Part shown: in pieces, positions 1-11,689 of the stretch
How the letters are laid out: the number at the start of each line of letters is the position of its first letter
How positions within the stretch are numbered: position 1 is the stretch's first letter
Source of the DNA: Mycocentrospora acerina
Lineage: Eukaryota > Ascomycota > Dothideomycetes > Pleosporales
Length of the DNA stretch: 64,000 bases
Assembly: GCA_022701365.1 (NCBI GenBank)
Contig: JAKUHH010000058.1
Location: 1-64,000, forward strand
Direction of reading: 5' to 3'
Position numbers and translations under genes: made by a program
The notes under the pieces: model-generated
The model's database searches: none
What the model saw: the letters and a program-made list of their open reading frames with translations, nothing else
Told to the model about the DNA's origin: nothing

Positions 1-54
1 CCCTAACCCTAACCCTAACCCTAACCCTAACCCTAACCCTAACCCTAACCCTAA
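1..54. repeat. Telomere repeat, (CCCTAA)9
   Basis: Nine perfect CCCTAA units start the window, the C-rich strand reading 5' to 3', which is the orientation of a left chromosome end. The array is immediately followed by the internal pol sequence of a minus-strand Gypsy element with no subtelomeric spacer. The junction shares TTAG between the retroelement and the telomere. Confidence 0.97.
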
Positions 55-1489
55 GACTTAGATCTGAATAAAATTAGTTTAGCTTTCTATTTTAAAAAGG
101 CTTATAAAATAGCAAAAAGTTCCTTATTATATATTTCTTAGTTAAGCTTAGCTCTAGATAGGACCTTACTATAAAAGTTAATAAGACACTATTTCTATTA
201 AAGTACCTCTATAATAAGACTCTAGTAACTATGCTATCTAATATATTAGTCTTAATTTAGGTATTATTATTTAGCTTAAAATAGTATAAAGTAGGTATAG
301 CTAAAATAGCAGTCTTAAAGAGATAGAAAGCCTCTATATACTTTTAGGTCTATATAAATAATATTTTAAGACTTTATAGTATAATAAGAGGTTTTGCAAC
401 TTAAAAAAACCTAGTAATAAATTAATAGCAGAAACTTATAAAGCTTAAGAAGGACTTTATACTTTTAATAGTAGTAATTTATTTTTAAGTCTTTAAAGCT
501 TCTACTTTTTTTAAGTTAACTTTAAAACTTTTATTAGTTAATATGTATCTAAGGTACTTTATGCAGTTAATATAGAACTTACTTTTCTTAATATCTACTT
601 AAAAGCTAGTAATATATAGTGTTTTTAGTACCTGCTTTATATGCTATTTATAGGTAATAAGGTCTTCTAAATAAATTAAGATATTATCTTTATAAGTAAT
701 ATAAAAGTTATCTTACTAATTAAAATTTATTTTATTAATATATTATTTATAAGTTGCAAGGCTAATATAGAGACTAAAGAGTAAGACTTTATATTTATAT
801 ATCTTATTATAAGTTTAAACAGTAGTATACTCTTTATAGTCTAGGTTTATCTAGATATAGTTATATACAGAATAAATATTAAACTTAGTAAAGATTTTAG
901 CCTTTAAAAAGCAGGCTAAAAGCTTATTTATATAAGGAATTAAATAGATATCTTTACAAGTAAGATTATTTAGTTTTTTATTATTAATATAGATCTAGAA
1001 GTCTCTATTTACTTTTTACACACATAATATATAAGAAGTAAAAGAGCTTTAACTATAATTAGTTAAACTACTTTAGAGGTTTTTTTAAATATAGTATTAA
1101 GTAGCTTCTAGCTCTTCTATACTTTATTTATATAAAAAGCTTTAACTTTTTAGTAAAAGTTATCTTAGTAAAATTTTATAGTTATATAGTTAGAAATCTT
1201 ATAGAATTTTTATAGTAGTTGTACTAATAATATCTTAAAAAAAGTAGTAATAAAGTAGTAATTAGTTCTTTATTAAGGCTATATTATTAGATTTATTATT
1301 TAGCTTCTTTTTATCTAAAATTTAGTTAATTTTATAAAGACTAGTAGTAAAGAATTTATTTTTATAGTATTTTATATTAAAGTAGAAATTATTAGCAAAA
1401 ATAAGAGTTATATAAAAAAAAAGGTTTTGTAAAGATAAGTTCTAGTAAGAGTTAGATAAGTTTTAGTATTAAGTCTTATATAATAAGAG

Positions 1490-1882
1490 TGTTAAGAGCA
1501 GGTTGGGCAAGGGAGGTCTTAGACCAATCAGGTAGACCCTAGCCCTACTGAGCAACCTGAGTCACGTGATGTGCTCAGTGCTCAGTGTGATCAGTTGTGA
1601 TTAGTACACTAAGCATCATGATCAGTACTAAGCACTACATCATAATTAAGTATATAGTTAGTAGTAACACTATCCTTATAATAATGTGTTTAACCTTATT
1701 AATTAATCTACTTATTGCTTCTTACCCTTAATTACAGTGTATTATTAATATGTGCATTAAACTAACCTTGTTTCCCTAAACTTACTCTATCCTTAAGAAC
1801 TAACTTTAAACCTGTTCTATATTAGTACTAGTATTAGAAGGTTATTAACTACTAAGATTAAGTACAGAACAGGATCTTAACA
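1490..1882 (+). repeat. 5' LTR, family A Gypsy
   Basis: 393 bp with imperfect terminal inverted repeats, starting TGTTAAGAGCAGG and ending GGATCTTAACA. It differs from the 3' LTR by scattered C/T and G/A differences, fitting RIP acting unequally on the two copies. Confidence 0.93.
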
Positions 1883-2766
1883 TTTTAAACACCCTTAAGA
1901 TAAGTAATAACTTAGGAAACAGTGCTACCCCTAGCAGTACTTAGGAACCCTCTGTTAGTTACTACAGAAGCTACAAAGTTGCTAACCCTAACTTCTATTA
2001 TAGAGACAAGAAGAAACTAGATAAATAGCTTCTCTAGTTTAACCTCTTCTTTGACTTCTAAAGAGAACGTATCCTAGAAGAAAAACATGTCTTACTAGCT
2101 TCTACCTATATAAGAGGACTAGCCCTTTAATAGATTAAGCCCTTTTTAATTAAGTACATAAACAGCAATGCATCTAACAAAGTAGAGCTCTAAATAAGAG
2201 ACTTTAGCAAATTTAAGGAACACGCTTGCAAAGTGTTTAGACTTACTAATAAAGCAACTACTGCTAGTAGATCTATCTAAATGCTTAGGCAAACCTACTC
2301 TGCTGCTAAATATGCTACAACCTTTTAGCAGTATGCATTACTTACAGACTAGGATAATAAAGCTCTTATAACTATGTTCTGCTAAGGACTTAAGCCTAAA
2401 GTTAAGGAAGAACTTATAAGAAGTAGTTCTATGCTTAACAGTCTAAGCAAACTAGTTAAAGTAGCAATTAGCATTAACAACGCTCTCTACAAGCTATCTA
2501 TAGAATTACAACAAGACAGTTAACCTTAACCTAGATATAGATCTACTAACAATTGTAGACAACAACTACTATATGCCGCTAACACCACTTAACAATTTAA
2601 CTATAGACAATAACCTAGATATCTAGGAAAGAGCAACAGAATCTATAGCTCTTATAGATCTAAATCTATGCACCTTAACAATATTAACAAAAGCTAAGAG
2701 TATAAAGGAAATCTGCGAAAGGATACTAGGAACAGCAATAACAACTGTAACAAGTCTATACAAACT

Positions 2767-2808
2767 TGTTATAGCTGTAGCAAGCTAGGCTATATATCTA
2801 GAAACTGT
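2767..2808 (+). pseudogene. Gag CCHC zinc knuckle of the family A Gypsy element, His lost
   Basis: The 14 codons read C-YS-C-SKLG-Y-ISRN-C, a CX2CX4HX4C retroviral-type knuckle in which the His position is Tyr (TAT). A CAT/CAC to TAT change is what RIP would give. It marks the nucleocapsid end of gag. Stops up- and downstream show that the frame is dead. Confidence 0.8.
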
Positions 2809-4149
2809 AGATCTAAGAATATAGTTACTAGATAAGTAAATGCAATTACATTTGCACCTCTAGATATTAAGGACGCCTTTTATAAGGATTTAGATAATAA
2901 ATAGGTAGTTGTTAACACCTTAGAATCCTAATTAGCCCTATAGACCCTAGCACGATTAGCAACACTAAGCCTATCTAAAGATACCTAGGCACTTACTAAA
3001 GGAACGCAAGAATATACACTACTAAACAGTTAAGATAATAAGCTTAGCAGGAACAACGCTAACACTCCTAATTTAGGACAACTAAGATACTACCTAGATT
3101 ACTAAAATAAGAATCACGCAGCTATGTTATAGACAGCATGCTCTTATAATCTATGTGCAGACTACTACAGTAAAAAAGTAGGGTTAAGATAGTTTCTAGC
3201 ACGCAGGAACAAATGCAAATACTAATAGTTTAACTGCAAGTATAACAAATGCAAAAACTACCTGTAGGATAAATGTAATACAATGCATTTTCCTAGAACT
3301 AACAATCTAGCAGAGATCTTCTAGATAAAACTTACAGTTAACAGAGTCTGTAACTAATACTAATAGATTACCTGCATAAACCCTAAATACGTTAAGCATG
3401 CAGAAGTAAAGCGCATTAATAGATTTTAAGATTAACCTTTTTTAGGTTAGCGCTACGCACCTAGAATAACGCTAGACAACTTAATGTAACAAATTCTGCA
3501 GAACTAGTTAAGCTACAAGTAAGACTTAATAGATACTAGATAAATGCACTGTTAGACTCTAGAGCACAAACTAACTACATATTAAGAAAAGCCGCGTACA
3601 CAGCTAGACTAAACACATGCTAAAAACATACTCTATACTCTATCACAGTAGCAAATAGGCAACTAATGCTAGAAGAATTAGAAATACAATATAAGTCTGA
3701 ACTAACAATTCTTTAGATCTAGTCACACTAGGAACAGATTACCTTTAATATCTTTAGGATAGCTACTTATAATATTATTTTAGGACTTCTTTAGTTATAA
3801 AAGCACAACCTAATAATATTATAGGCAAGACAAAGCCTTACTTTTAAGCAATGTACCTGTACAACTACATTAAAGCCTGCGCTTTGTTGTTAAACAAAGG
3901 TAGATAAGAAGACAATTAACAATATTTCTTTAAAGAAAGATGTCCTTAAGATAGTAGGAGTTAACTCTACAGACACTAATAGCTCTATAGGTCACAAAGT
4001 AAGAGTTTAAGGAAAAACCTACAGAGAGGTAAAAGAACGTACAACTCTTGTTATCTCTAAAGAGTATTAAGTGTAAGACTGCCTCTTTTAAGAAGAGTTA
4101 GGCGCAGCTGCGCTAGCTAAGCATTAACCTTAGGATTACAAAATTATCC

Positions 4150-6638
4150 TGCAGGAAGGAAAGTAACTGACTTTTAAGCAAATATATAGATTATTAGAGA
4201 AAGAGCTTAAGGTACTTTGCAAGTACATAGCTAAGAATCTTAAGAAAGGATTTATTAAGGAATTATAATTACTAGCAGGTTACCCTATCCTTTTTGTACC
4301 TAAGAAGGACAGAACCCTTTAACTATATGTTAACTATTAGAAGTTAAATAATATCACAATTAAGAACAGATATCTACTACTAAATATATTAGAGTTATAA
4401 GATAGACTTTCTTAAGCAAAGATCTTTACAGCCCTAGACTTGAGAGGCGCGTATAACCTAATATAAATAAAGAAAGGTGAAGAATAGAAGACTGCTTTTT
4501 AAACGCTCTACAGACACTATAAATACACTGTCATGCTCTTTAGTCTTACTAACGCACTAGCAACGTGCTAAGCACTAATAAACAATGTACTACAAGAGTA
4601 CTTAGATATATTTGCTATTACTTACCTAGATAACATCCTTATTTACTTAGACAACATAGAGGAACACATTAAGCATATTAAGAAGGTACTTACAGCATTA
4701 GAAAAAGCTGAACTATAGCTTAAACTAGAGAAATGCGAGTTTTATAAAACAGAAGTAGAATTCCTAGGCTTTACAGTAAGAATAGAAGGAGTACAGATAA
4801 GCAAGGAAAAGACTAGAACTGTAAAAGAATAGCTATAACTAAAAATAGTAAAAGAAATACAGGCATTCTTAGGATTCTGCAACTTTAACTAAAGATTTAT
4901 AAAGGACTATTTATGCTACGCAATACTACTTACTAAGCTTACGCAGAAAGAAACAACATTCTAGTAGAAAGACAAACAGGAAACTGCCTTTTAATTACTT
5001 AAGCAAGCATGCATTAAGCTACTAACTATAGTAGCCTTTCGCAGCAGAGAACCCTTACAAATTAAAACTAATGCATTAGATTTAGCATTAAGAGCATGCG
5101 CTTGTTAAGAACGCAATAGCAAGTAGCACCCTATTGCATACTATTCTTGCAAATTTAGCAGACTAGAAGAAAGATACAATGTGCATAACAAAGAACTTAT
5201 AGCAATTGTTTCTGCATTACAACATTAGAGAATCTACGCAGAAAGCTGTTTAGAGCTTATAATCTACACTAACTATAAGAACTTACTCTACTTTACAACT
5301 ACTAAAGTACTTAACTAACAACAGGTAAGATAGTCTGAAATGTTAGGACAGTATAAGTTTAAAGTCCTGTACACACTAGGGAAAGACAACAGACAAGCTA
5401 ATGCTTTAAGTAGGAGAACTAATATTGCAGGAGAAAAAGAAATTATTTAGTTAGCAATACTGCAAGTTAACAGAGATAGATTAATTAGACTATCCTAGCA
5501 GCTAAACAACATTTTATAAATTAAGAATGAAGAAAACATTCTACTAAACGTACCTAAGGAATTACAAGAATAAGTTATTAGAGATTATTATGACAACCTA
5601 GCACACAGATATCTTAGAATTACTAGAATAATAGAACTTATATGACAAAACTACAAGTTTTTGCATATAAAAGAAAAAATTATGGCTTACATTAAGAAAT
5701 GCTTACACTGTTAACAAAATAAGCATAGCACACACGCTAAATACAGAGAAATGCAACTAATCTAAGCACCTAAGGCACCTTAGACAGACATTACTATAGA
5801 CTTTGTCACTAGCTTACTAAACTCTAAAGACCCTGTTACTAATATTGCTTATAACGCAATACTAGTTGTTGTTAACAGACTTACAAAATATGCTAAGATA
5901 ATACTATTCTAAGACAATTACAATGCAACACAGTTAGGACATGTAATCCTAGATTAAATAGTACAAAACTACAGCATCTTAGAATTAATTATTAGCAACA
6001 GAGACAAACTATTTACATTAAACTATTAGATAACCCTAATAGCTGTAATAGGAATAAAATAAAAACTGTCTACTGCCTATTATCTACAGATAGATAGACA
6101 AATAGAAAGAATAAATTAAACTATAGAAACTTACCTACAGATATACAGCAATTAAAACTAAAATAATTAGGTATTACTACTACTAATAGCACAGATAGCC
6201 TATAATAACAAGTTATTAGAAGCAACAGGCATAATGCTGTACTTTGCAAATTATAGATAATATCTAAATTTGTTTACACAAATATTTCTTAGTTTACAAA
6301 TAGAATTAGCAGTAATTACAGCAGAAGAATTAAAAAAAGTATATAAAAATTTAAAGAAAAATATTAAAACAGCACAGCAAAAAGCTATTGCTTATATAAA
6401 TAGAAAAAGAAAAATAGCACCTTAGCTTAAGAAGGGGGATAAAGTGTATCTTCTTACAAAAAACCTTAGAATAAGAAGACTAAGTAAGAAACTAGACTAT
6501 GTTAAAGTTAGACTATTTTTTATTATTAAACTAAGGGGACTAGTTAACTACAAACTTAAACTCCCTAAAGACGCTAAAATCTACCTAGTGTTCTACATCT
6601 CTCTATTAGAACCTGCTGACCTAGAAACGCTAATCTAA
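4150..6638 (+). pseudogene. Pol (RT, RNase H, integrase) of the family A Gypsy element, RIP-dead
   Basis: Fragments of Ty3/Gypsy pol can be read across many stops. The RT catalytic box is YLDNILIY at 4623-4646 (second Asp to Asn). An integrase block near 6060-6150 reads like the ...LSTAY...QIDRQIER... motif. The longest surviving open frame, 6444-6638 (64 codons), matches the conserved chromoviral integrase tail (LDYVKV, VNYKLKLPKDAKI, VFYISLLEPAD). This tail normally binds DNA just before the chromodomain. Stops from RIP make the polyprotein non-functional. Confidence 0.85.
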
Positions 6639-6676
6639 AAAAACATTCTATTTTAAACTAGACATTAATAACAGTT

Positions 6677-6795
6677 ATAAAGTTAAGAAAATTATTAACT
6701 ACTAAGAAACTAAATAAGGACTTAAGTTCCTAATTAGATAGAAAGGTTACCTACTAAGCAAAGATAATTAGGAACTAGAAACTTACCTTATAAAC
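6677..6795 (+). pseudogene. Chromodomain remnant of the family A Gypsy element
   Basis: After the integrase tail the frame reads KIINY, a stop where Gln is expected, GLKFLIR, a stop where Trp is expected, then KGYLLSKDN and ELETYL. This is the usual chromoviral layout, in which the chromodomain targets insertion to heterochromatin. The assignment is by pattern, and the domain is broken by TAG codons. Confidence 0.65.
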
Positions 6796-6959
6796 TGTTA
6801 AATACTACTTTAAAAATATTAGAAGAGCCTAAGACATAAGAACTAGGACTTGCCTCTAGAAAATAACGCAGAAACTTCTTAGAAGTTATCTAGAAGACCT
6901 TTAATAGCACTCTAGGTACTTAGAGACAAATTTAAAGCTAGACCTTCTAAAGGACTATT

Positions 6960-7330
6960 AAAAGACATAAGATTACCTATCTCTGCGCGTTCCTGTTCCT
7001 CCTGTTCCTTAATACTCTGCTCCTCTACTAAAATTGCCTCCTTAGCACAATAATCTATTAAATCTATTTGCATCTGCAATCTTTTTTCTCTAGCACGCGC
7101 AGTGCGCAGATCTTCTAGCGCCTTCTCTTGCGCTTTTATTGCAACATTCTAAGCCTCTTAAGACTCTTTAATTTGTTGTTACAACTTTTCCTTTTTAGTT
7201 GCTAACTGCTTAAACTTAGATTAAGTTACTTGCACATTGCACTGTTAGCTACATTGCAAACACTTGCTACACTTCCTAGACTAAATATAAACTTTACACA
7301 CCTAATTGTGCTTCACATAAGTTGCGCATT
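6960..7330 (-). pseudogene. Antisense accessory frame in the family A Gypsy element: Cys-rich segment plus coiled coil
   Basis: Read on the minus strand from about 7320, one frame gives a Cys-rich basic stretch (CSKCLQC, then QC after one stop). It is followed by a long charged helix: KFKQLATKKEKL, then from about 7140 IKAQEKALEDLRTARAREKR, then LQMQIDLIDYCAKEA and EEQSIKEQEEQERAE. Heptad-like spacing of Leu/Ile/Ala suggests a coiled coil. The last 60 or more codons have no stop, although the plus strand here has no plausible gag/pol frame. The stops present are TAA/TAG at positions where RIP could have changed CAA, CAG or TGG. Function is unknown; a DNA- or RNA-binding accessory protein is only a guess. 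Confidence 0.5.
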
Positions 7331-7503
7331 TTTAGACTATTATTTTGCTAGCAAATTTAATAAATTTGTAGAGATATTAACAGCGGATAGTACTTAACTC
7401 TTTAGGATATTTAGATATTGTTAAAACTAGGCAGCAAATGCATAGGGACCACGCGTGTTATATAATAAGCTTAAGGGACTAAGCTAGGCAAGAAGGGGGA
7501 TAG

Positions 7504-7896
7504 TGTTAAGAGCAGGTTAGGCAAGGGAGGTCTTAGACTAATTAGGTAGACCCTAGCCCTACTAAGCAACCTGAGTTACGTGATGTGCTTAGTGCTTAGT
7601 GTGATTAGTTGTAATTAGTACACTAAGCATTATAATTAGTACTAAGCACTACATTATAATTAAGTATATAGTTAGTAGTAACACTATCCTTATAATAATG
7701 TGTTTAACCTTGTTAATTAATCTACTTATTGCTTCTCACCCTTAATTATAGTGTATTATTGATATGTGCATTGAACTAACCTTGTTTTGCTAAACTTACT
7801 CTATCCCTAAGAACTAACCTTAAACCTGTTCTACATTAGTACTAGTATCGGAAGGTCATCAACCACTAAGATCAAGTACAGAACAGGATCTTAACA
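7504..7896 (+). repeat. 3' LTR, family A Gypsy
   Basis: 393 bp, same length as the 5' LTR. It is preceded by the purine tract AGAAGGGGGA (7491-7500) and followed by the AAGAG target duplication at 7897-7901. Confidence 0.93.
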
Positions 7897-10800
7897 AAGA
7901 GGTTAGAAAATCTAACTTTTTAAAAGTTAAAGCATTTTTTAAATCTTATAAATAGCAGTAGTTATACTATACTTTTTATAATAGTCCCCTTATTTTTATA
8001 GCTTATTTTATTATATAATATCTAAAGTAATAGATTTAGTAAAATCTTTTTAGTAAAAAGTTATTAAGAGTAGTAAAGTAGGATCATTTATAGCAAAATA
8101 GTAGCTTAGCTAAATAACTCAAGAGAAATCTATATCTAAGTATAGCTTAAAATACTTTATCTATTTAATTCTAATAATATAGTCCTATAAGATAAAGTCT
8201 ACTTTTATAAAGAGGCAGTAATTAATCTTTTTTTTTTAATAACTAGATAGAATTAAATATACTTATTTACTATAAAAAAAATTTAGTCTTAAAAACTCTT
8301 AACTATAACTTAAAAAAGTATCTTTTAAATAAGAGTCTAAAGAGCTAATAAAATAAAAGTAGTAATTTTTAAATTTAAGAAAAAATAACTTTAAGTGCTA
8401 GTAATAATTAAAAAGTATAATTAGACTTTAAGGCATTTAGTATAAATAATAAAAAAAAAAAAGAAATATAGTCTTCTAAATAAGTTTAAGAGACTAAGAT
8501 TTAAAAAGTTAGAATAATTTAGGCATAAAAAAAAAGGTCTTCTTAAGTATCTCTATTTTCTGTCTAATCTTTATCTTTATCTCTTTTTAAATCTTCTAAG
8601 TCTTTACTTAGTTCTTTAAACTTAATCTTCTATACTTAAAGTAAAAAGTACTTACTTAAAAAGTATCTTAGCTTATTATAGTTATAGCAGTTACCAAGAG
8701 TTAAGTCCTTTATAAAGCCTAGAGTCTAAAATATAAGCTAAAAAAGTAAGTAAAAGTTAGAGTTAAGTTTAAATATAGAGGTTTACTTATTAGTATAAGT
8801 TATAGTTTATTTTTATTAAAGACTTTAAATTAGACTTAAATAAAATTAACTTATCTTATATATTATATAGATTATGCTCTCTCTAGTTAAGACTAAGAAA
8901 TATTTTCTTTATTTTCTATTAAATACTCTTAAGTATTAAAATATAAGCTTAAGAGAGTTATTTTATTATTTATTAAACCTTAAGCTAGGCATCTATAAAG
9001 TTAGTGTAATCTTTATCTATAAGTAGTAAAACTTTTTTAATCTAAGTACTTATCTTCTAATAGTAGCACTAAGGAACTATACTTTAAAAGTAAAAAAGGA
9101 TTCTATCTTATCTATATAGAGTTTATTAAAAGCAGTTTAGCTTTTAGCTATTTTATTTTTTAAACTAAAAAAAGACTAAAGTAAGTTAATTATATCTTCT
9201 ATAATTCTAAAATAGTTAGATAAAGTATTAGATAAGTATTAAGGCTCTAAGTACTCCTTAGCTAGGCTAGAAGTATATTCTTAGACTAATACTATGCAGG
9301 TGTGCTTACTATTAGTAAAAAGTTAGGTTGCAACTATTATTAAGAATATTAATAAATAGTATTATTTTAGATAGTTTTATATATATAGTATTATTAATTA
9401 AAATCTTAGACTAAAACTTTAGAAGTGAAGGTTATTTTAAGAGAGTTAGTAGTAATTTAGTGCTAAGTAAGAGATAGTCTAAAGTAATTATAGCTTACTA
9501 TAGTTCTTAGATTTCTGTATAAAGCTAAGCTACTAGCTAAGTTAAGTCCTCTTTTCTTTAGTCTAAATTTAGTATAAGTTCTGCACTAGTTCTTACTAAA
9601 TTAGAAGATAAAGTAAGATCTAATGCCTCTACTACTACTCTTAAAGTTAAGCTTTAAGTAAATAATAATCTTTAAGTTAGTTCCTCTAAACTTAGATTAG
9701 TTGTATTAGATATTAGAGTTAAGTCTAATTTTGCGAAGTTTTTAGTAGTCTCTAAGTTTCTACTGTAGTATAATCTTATATAAAAAACACCAACTTTGCC
9801 TTTTTCAGCGCGTCTGCTCTGACGCCTGCGGCATCAATATTTCATCAGATACCACCTTAACACACATCAGACAGTCCCTCCTCTAATTTCTAGAGCCTTA
9901 GGGCCTAGGGTGGTGGTTTGCAGCTAGGTTGCAATCCTGCAATTTTACAACATTAATTTTTTAACATTTAACGCTTAGACTATAACTACACTAGAATATT
10001 AAGGGGCTAGAAATAGCCCTCCTGCTAATACTAGAAATAGACCCTAACTACCTAACTTTTAATTTCTTAGAACTAGAGCTAGAGCAAGCCCTAGTTATAG
10101 CCCTAGCCTTAGGCCTAGTACTAAAACAGATAACTCTTTTTCTATACTCTACTTAGACAAGGAGGAGATAGAAGAGAGTAAAGATAAGCTAGCTTTAAAT
10201 ATTAATATAGAACAGGAGCCTAGAGCTTTAAAAAAATAAACAACAGAGCAACACTTACTAGAAAAGACAGTTTAGAAAAGGCTATCTATCTAGATAAGCA
10301 CTGCTAAGCAGAAAGAGAGATAGGAATACTTAGTAAAATAAGATATTAAAGCTTTTTAAGATGTACTACTGCTTAGTGCAGATAATAATACTTAAGTTGC
10401 TACTAAAGAGCTGCTAGCTTAAGCAAAAGCAGTAATAGAGGGCAGGCTTATCTGTAACTACACTGCTACTTAGGAGCTAGTAAGAGATATAAAAGCTATT
10501 TAAATTTAACTATAACAACAACACAAAAATACTACAAACTAAAACTAAAAAAATACAGAAAATACAGCAAATAACAACAAAAATAACACAAAATTATAGG
10601 CTTAAGTAGCAGGCCTAGCAAACTCTGCTTTTACTACTAATAGAAATACTTAAAATACTTAAACAAAACAACAATGCTTACAAGCTACTCTAGAGCAGCA
10701 AAAGCAAAAAGAGCTAATTGTACTTACAAACTAATATTTTTAATGTAGCTTAAATATACTGCAGCAGAGAGACACTATAAATGCTGCTTTAGTTGCTATT

Positions 10801-11689
10801 ATAAATAAAGCCCCTGTAGTAGCTAGAATTAGCTATACTACTAATAACAGTATTGTTATTATAACAACAGGAAAGTACAACACTAATTTTTTGCTAAAAA
10901 ATTAAGATAGCTAGAATTCTAGTCTCCTGTTTTAATACTAAATGATCTAGAAATTAGAGAGCTAGATCTAAGTAGTAGCTTACTATGTCTACGCACATAA
11001 TAAGTTTTTACAAAACCTTGCTCTTCTAAAAACAGAGATAGAAACATTAAACAATGTTACTATACAAGACAGCCTTAAGTAGCTTAAAATAAGAGAAAAC
11101 CTAGAAAAGCTTAGTAGTGCTGCTCTTAATAGAAGATATACTTCTATTGTTTTTGCAGTAAAAAATTAACAAGAGTGCAACACGCTTCTAGCTAGAAAAA
11201 CACTAGCAATTGCAGGAGAAACAGCCTTTCTAGCAGCTTTTAGAGCCCCTGTTGCAACGCAGCAGTGCTCTAGCTGCTATAAGCTAGGGCATGCTAGTTT
11301 TAGCTGCAAAGATAGAGGCTGCTAATTCTGCAACCTAGAGCACTACACAAAAGACTATGCAGGCTGCAAAGACTGCAGCACAACAGGGGGCCTGTGCCAG
11401 CACTAATCTCCTCTCTGCAGAAACTGCAAAGGAGAGCATATAGCTACTAGCTATAGGTGTAGCTATAGGCACCCTAAAAACACTTAAGAAAAAAAAAAGC
11501 ACTAACACTAGTAATAATAGTACTACTACTAGTAATAATACTGCTACTAGTAATACTATTGCTACTAGTAATACTACTGCTACTAATAATAGCAGTACTA
11601 CAAATAGAAATAACACTCCTCTAGTAAACGCACTATAAGTGCACAAAAAGACACTTATTCTAGCACAGACATTTTAGATGCTCTTATAT

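Larger units (their letters stand above)
1490..7896 (+). mobile_element. Ty3/Gypsy chromovirus, family A, full length, RIP-mutated
   Basis: A 6.4-kb LTR retrotransposon with identical-length 393-bp LTRs and a perfect 5-bp target duplication AAGAG (1485-1489 and 7897-7901). Internal order is gag with a CCHC knuckle (2767-2808), reverse transcriptase with a YLDN-type box (4623-4646, ancestral YLDD), RNase H, integrase (about 5640-6440), integrase C-terminus (6444-6638), then a chromodomain-like stretch (about 6677-6795). A polypurine tract (7491-7500) precedes the 3' LTR. Gln and Trp codons are converted to stops throughout, so it is not autonomous. It is inserted in the pol region of the minus-strand family-B copy. 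An antisense accessory frame lies before the 3' LTR. Confidence 0.93.

Noticed and set aside
11335..11646. 103-codon minus frame rich in Leu/Val in LINE copy 1
   Set aside because: Antisense reading of a (ACT/TAGT)n-like low-complexity stretch at the ORF1/ORF2 junction; no evidence of a gene.
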